9,003 nucleotides of DNA from the NCBI GenBank assembly GCA_027327845.1, contig DAHVYC010000019.1:1-9003 (forward strand). The letters are read 5' to 3'. The stretch is from Candidatus Nomurabacteria bacterium (GTDB lineage: Bacteria; Patescibacteriota; Minisyncoccia; Phycocordibacterales; UBA9973). The notes beneath the pieces were generated by a model that had not been told where the DNA came from, searched no databases, and saw nothing but the letters and a program-made list of their open reading frames with translations. Every line of letters starts with the position of its first letter. The stretch's first letter is position 1. Positions 6,785 through 9,003 of the stretch are shown one piece after another. Both the position numbers and the translations under genes were made by a program.

Positions 6785-6791
6785 ATGCAAT
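6785..6791 (+). repeat. Target-site duplication, right copy (ATGCAAT)
   Basis: The second copy of the 7-bp target. It is codons 1, 2 and the first base of codon 3 of prgI (Met-Gln-Phe), so the insertion kept the coding sequence complete. Confidence 0.88.
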
Positions 6792-7207
6792 TTAAAGTAC
6801 CACAATTTTTAGAAATAGAAGACAAGATTTTCGGACCTTTTACCTTCAAACAATTTGCCTATCTTACCGGCGGGGCGGGATTGTGCTATATACTTTATAA
6901 GCTACTAGGCCTGTTGATAGGAATAGTACCCATACTGGCCATAGCCGGGCTATCCCTGGCACTTACTTTCTATAAACCGAATGGCAAACCTTTCATAACC
7001 ATGGTTGAGGCCAGTATAAAATATTTCATGCAAAGCAAGCTTTATATTTGGAAAAGACATCAGGTAAAAATAGGTGGGCAGGGGGATGTTAAAAAAGTCG
7101 CCCAAGTGTCAAATGACCTGATAAATGAAAACAGAGCGAAATTAAACGGCAGTAAATTAAGAGATTTGGCCTGGAGTTTGGATATATTAGATTCAAAGAA
7201 GCAATAA
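6785..7207 (+). CDS. PrgI family membrane protein of the type IV secretion system
   Basis: 140 residues. The N terminus MQFKVPQFLEIEDKIFGPFT and the following FKQFAYL are the hallmark of the PrgI family, small inner-membrane proteins found beside VirB4/TraC ATPases and thought to take the VirB3-like position. Two adjacent membrane segments lie at about 25-42 and 44-63, followed by PNGKPF, a helix ending KLYIWK (85-90) and a charged cytoplasmic tail. The start is ATG 6785: the family signature begins at residue 1 and the next Met is residue 73. The start codon lies directly after the right end of the inserted GIY-YIG element and survives because of the 7-bp target duplication. The gene ends 8 bases before the TraC-like gene. 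Translation is probably coupled to the nuclease stop 4 nt upstream, as no good ribosome binding site is visible. Confidence 0.92.
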   Translation: MQFKVPQFLEIEDKIFGPFTFKQFAYLTGGAGLCYILYKLLGLLIGIVPILAIAGLSLALTFYKPNGKPFITMVEASIKYFMQSKLYIWKRHQVKIGGQGDVKKVAQVSNDLINENRAKLNGSKLRDLAWSLDILDSKKQ

Positions 7208-7215
7208 TTAACACA

Positions 7216-7860
7216 ATGATAAATGCAAAAGCAACTCAAGAGTTTGTGCCAATAAAAGAAGTCCGAGACGGGATAATTGTCCTGCGAGATGGCGGACTTC
7301 GGGCTATTGTCTTGGCAAATTCCGTAAATCTTTTTCTCAAATCGGACGACGAGCAAAGAGCTACCATAATGCAATTTCAAAATTTTTTAAATACTCTCGA
7401 TTTTTCAATACAAATATCGGTGCAATCCAGGAGGCTTGATATTAGGCCCTACCTTTTGCTCTTGGAGAACAGAATGAAGGTCTTGAGTGAACCATTGCTT
7501 AAACTACAGACCAAAGAATATATAGAATTCATCAGATCATTTACCGAATCGGTGAGTATAATGACCAAGAACTTTTTCATTATAGTGCCTTATACGCATG
7601 TGAATCTGGCACCAAAGTCCGGCATATTGAGCGGCCTGTTCCAAAGAAAAAACAGAAAAGAAGAAGAAATTAAAAATCAGATGGATTTCGAAGAAAAAAG
7701 ATCTCAATTGGAAGAACGAGTAAGTGTAATTCAACAAGGATTGTCACGTTGCGGAATAAAATCAGCCCAGCTTGGGACAGAAGAAGTGGTGGAAGTATTT
7801 TACAAAGTTTTCAACCCGGGTGAAGTAGAAGGTAAGATAAACACGGGCGAACAAGCCTAA
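7216..7860 (+). CDS. TraC-like protein resembling a VirB4 N-terminal domain
   Basis: 214 residues, soluble. Residues about 5-200 resemble the N-terminal, non-ATPase part of TraC/VirB4 proteins. The recognisable pieces are GGLRAIVLANSVNLFLKSDDE (26-46), the block MQFQNFLNTLDFSIQISVQS (52-71), FFIIVPY (120-126), the end of a charged helix leading to RCGIKSAQLGTEEVVEVFYK (178-197), and a terminal FNPGE. No Walker motifs are present. In Patescibacteria this module commonly sits between PrgI and VirB4 as a separate gene; that is recalled, not tested here. It probably binds VirB4 or the membrane platform. Residues about 141-172 are strongly charged and likely coiled. ATG 7216 is chosen because the conserved part begins within about ten residues; the gene ends 7 bases before the VirB4 start. 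Confidence 0.75.
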   Translation: MINAKATQEFVPIKEVRDGIIVLRDGGLRAIVLANSVNLFLKSDDEQRATIMQFQNFLNTLDFSIQISVQSRRLDIRPYLLLLENRMKVLSEPLLKLQTKEYIEFIRSFTESVSIMTKNFFIIVPYTHVNLAPKSGILSGLFQRKNRKEEEIKNQMDFEEKRSQLEERVSVIQQGLSRCGIKSAQLGTEEVVEVFYKVFNPGEVEGKINTGEQA

Positions 7861-7867
7861 AATTAAT

Positions 7868-9003
7868 ATGGGAATATTAGATAAATTATTAAAAAAAGAA
7901 AAAGCGGGAGAAAAGGACGGGACAAGGGCATCCGTATTGGCTGTGTCCCCGGAAGAAATATATGAATCCGCCAAACTTGAACTGGAAGATATAATCGCTC
8001 CTTCTGCCCTAAAAATAGAATCAAAATCAATAAACCTAGGGGATAAAATAGCCAGAACATTTTTCATAATTTCCTATCCCAGATTCCTGTCGGATAATTG
8101 GTTTTCCCCAATAATAAACTTGGATAAAGTTTTTGATGTTTCTATTTTCATCCACCCCATAGATACCTCTCTTGCCTTAAGACAATTTCAAAAGAAAGTC
8201 GCTGAAGTACAAAGCCAGATAAATGTGAGGGAAACCAGAGGGATGGTCCGAGATCCTATGCTTGATACAGCCTATCAAGATTTGGAAGGGTTGCGAGATA
8301 ATTTGATACAGGCCCAACAAAAAATGTTCGATGTCAGCGTATATATAACAGTCTATGCGGATAATGAAATGGAATTATTCAAGATTGAAAATGAAATCAA
8401 ATCAATATTAGAATCAAAGTTGATATATATAAAACCAGCACTCTTCCAACAAGAAGACGGATTCAAGAGCGTAATACCTCTCTGTAATGACATCCTGGGC
8501 GTTCATCAAAAATTGAATTCCGAACCGCTTTCAAGTATTTTCCCATTTATCTCTTTCGATCTTACTTCGGACAACGGAATACTTTACGGGGTAAACAGGC
8601 ACAATTCCAGCCTTGTAATCTTCGACAGATTTTCTTTGGAAAATTACAACTCCGTAACTTTCGCAAAATCCGGATCCGGAAAAAGCTACGCGACTAAATT
8701 GGAAATATTAAGGTCGCTTATGTTCGATACTGATGTCATAGTAATAGATCCGGAAAGAGAATATGAATATCTAGCCGAAACAGTCGGGGGGAGATATTTC
8801 AATATTTCTCTTTCTTCCGAACACCATATAAATCCTTTTGATCTGCCTCTGCCGAGAGAAGATGAAACAAGTGAAGACGTGCTTCGTTCAAATATCATAA
8901 ACCTGGTCGGCTTATTTAGATTGATGTTGGGCGGACTCACTCCGGAAGAAGATTCATTAGTAGACCGTGCTATTTCTGAAACTTATGCTATGAAAGATAT
9001 AAC
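7868..9003 (+). CDS. virB4: VirB4/TraC-type conjugation ATPase, 5' part (cut by right window edge)
   Basis: 378 codons are visible and the frame stays open to the edge. Residues 1-55 are a charged leader, and 55-215 form the VirB4 N-terminal domain with a coiled segment (about 105-150). Residues 225-262 contain FPFISFDLTSDNGILYGVNR, the strand pattern just before the nucleotide site in this family. Walker A is AKSGSGKS (266-273), with Ala at the usual first Gly. It is followed by LEILRSL, the strand VIVIDPEREYEYL (290-302) and INPFDLPLP (321-329), all typical of VirB4/TraC. Walker B and the C-terminal ATPase motifs lie beyond the window. VirB4 ATPases power assembly and transport in type IV secretion and sit on the inner membrane beside VirB3/PrgI and VirB6. 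The start ATG 7868 follows the TraC-like stop by 7 bases; no Shine-Dalgarno is visible. Confidence 0.92.
   Translation, partial: MGILDKLLKKEKAGEKDGTRASVLAVSPEEIYESAKLELEDIIAPSALKIESKSINLGDKIARTFFIISYPRFLSDNWFSPIINLDKVFDVSIFIHPIDTSLALRQFQKKVAEVQSQINVRETRGMVRDPMLDTAYQDLEGLRDNLIQAQQKMFDVSVYITVYADNEMELFKIENEIKSILESKLIYIKPALFQQEDGFKSVIPLCNDILGVHQKLNSEPLSSIFPFISFDLTSDNGILYGVNRHNSSLVIFDRFSLENYNSVTFAKSGSGKSYATKLEILRSLMFDTDVIVIDPEREYEYLAETVGGRYFNISLSSEHHINPFDLPLPREDETSEDVLRSNIINLVGLFRLMLGGLTPEEDSLVDRAISETYAMKDI

Noticed and set aside
6506..6786. The inverted repeat as a terminator or RNA hairpin
   Set aside because: The arms are 253 bases apart with a whole gene between them, there is no U tract, and exact flanking direct repeats point to insertion instead.
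776..7860. Recoded TGA (glycine code of some Patescibacteria lineages)
   Set aside because: All genes, including very Gly-rich stretches, are complete without in-frame TGA, and all complete genes end in TAA, so nothing supports recoding.

Overview
The window reads as chromosomal DNA of an uncultivated ultra-small bacterium of the Candidate Phyla Radiation (Patescibacteria, probably Parcubacteria-like). This is an inference from gene content and sequence style. The DNA is AT-rich and tightly packed, with all genes on the + strand and gaps of about 1 to 36 bases. Every complete gene ends in TAA, no start is preceded by a convincing Shine-Dalgarno sequence, and the gene order PrgI / TraC-like / VirB4 is one I associate with the reduced type IV secretion loci of these bacteria. 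The genes read normally in the standard bacterial code. No tRNA, rRNA, CRISPR array or convincing promoter or terminator was seen, and no gene-free stretch exceeds 40 bases.

Layout. 1-774: the 3' end of an unrecognised gene. 776-2506: a secreted protein with two fibronectin-III-like domains between Gly/Thr-rich linkers and a compact C-terminal domain. 2543-5542: a large VirB6/TrbL-like membrane protein with a secreted N-terminal part, a multi-pass core, a long charged tail and a His/Gly-rich end. 5567-6496: a charged, mostly helical protein built around a duplicated domain of about 72 residues. 6529-6780: a small GIY-YIG nuclease. 6785-7207: PrgI family membrane protein. 7216-7860: TraC-like protein resembling a VirB4 N-terminal domain. 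7868 to the right edge: VirB4/TraC-type ATPase, cut by the window after the Walker A region.

How the genes work together (inference). PrgI, the TraC-like protein, VirB4 and the VirB6-like protein would form the inner-membrane part of a type IV secretion apparatus. The fibronectin-like secreted protein and the outer part of the VirB6-like protein may supply surface contact with a host or partner cell. These two proteins share a 17-residue Trp/Gly motif, which suggests they belong to the same structure.

Main discovery. The GIY-YIG gene lies in a 277-bp segment (6508-6784) bounded by perfect 12-bp terminal inverted repeats (CCCGTTAGAGAT) and immediately flanked by a perfect 7-bp direct repeat (ATGCAAT). 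This is the structure of a transposed element with a target-site duplication, yet its only gene is an 83-residue nuclease. The element landed exactly on the start codon of prgI. Because the duplicated target contains that ATG, the gene survived. The element's own TAA stop lies 4 nt before the surviving ATG, the same spacing that the upstream gene's stop had to the original ATG. This looks like an extremely compact, operon-friendly mobile element whose mechanism of movement is open.
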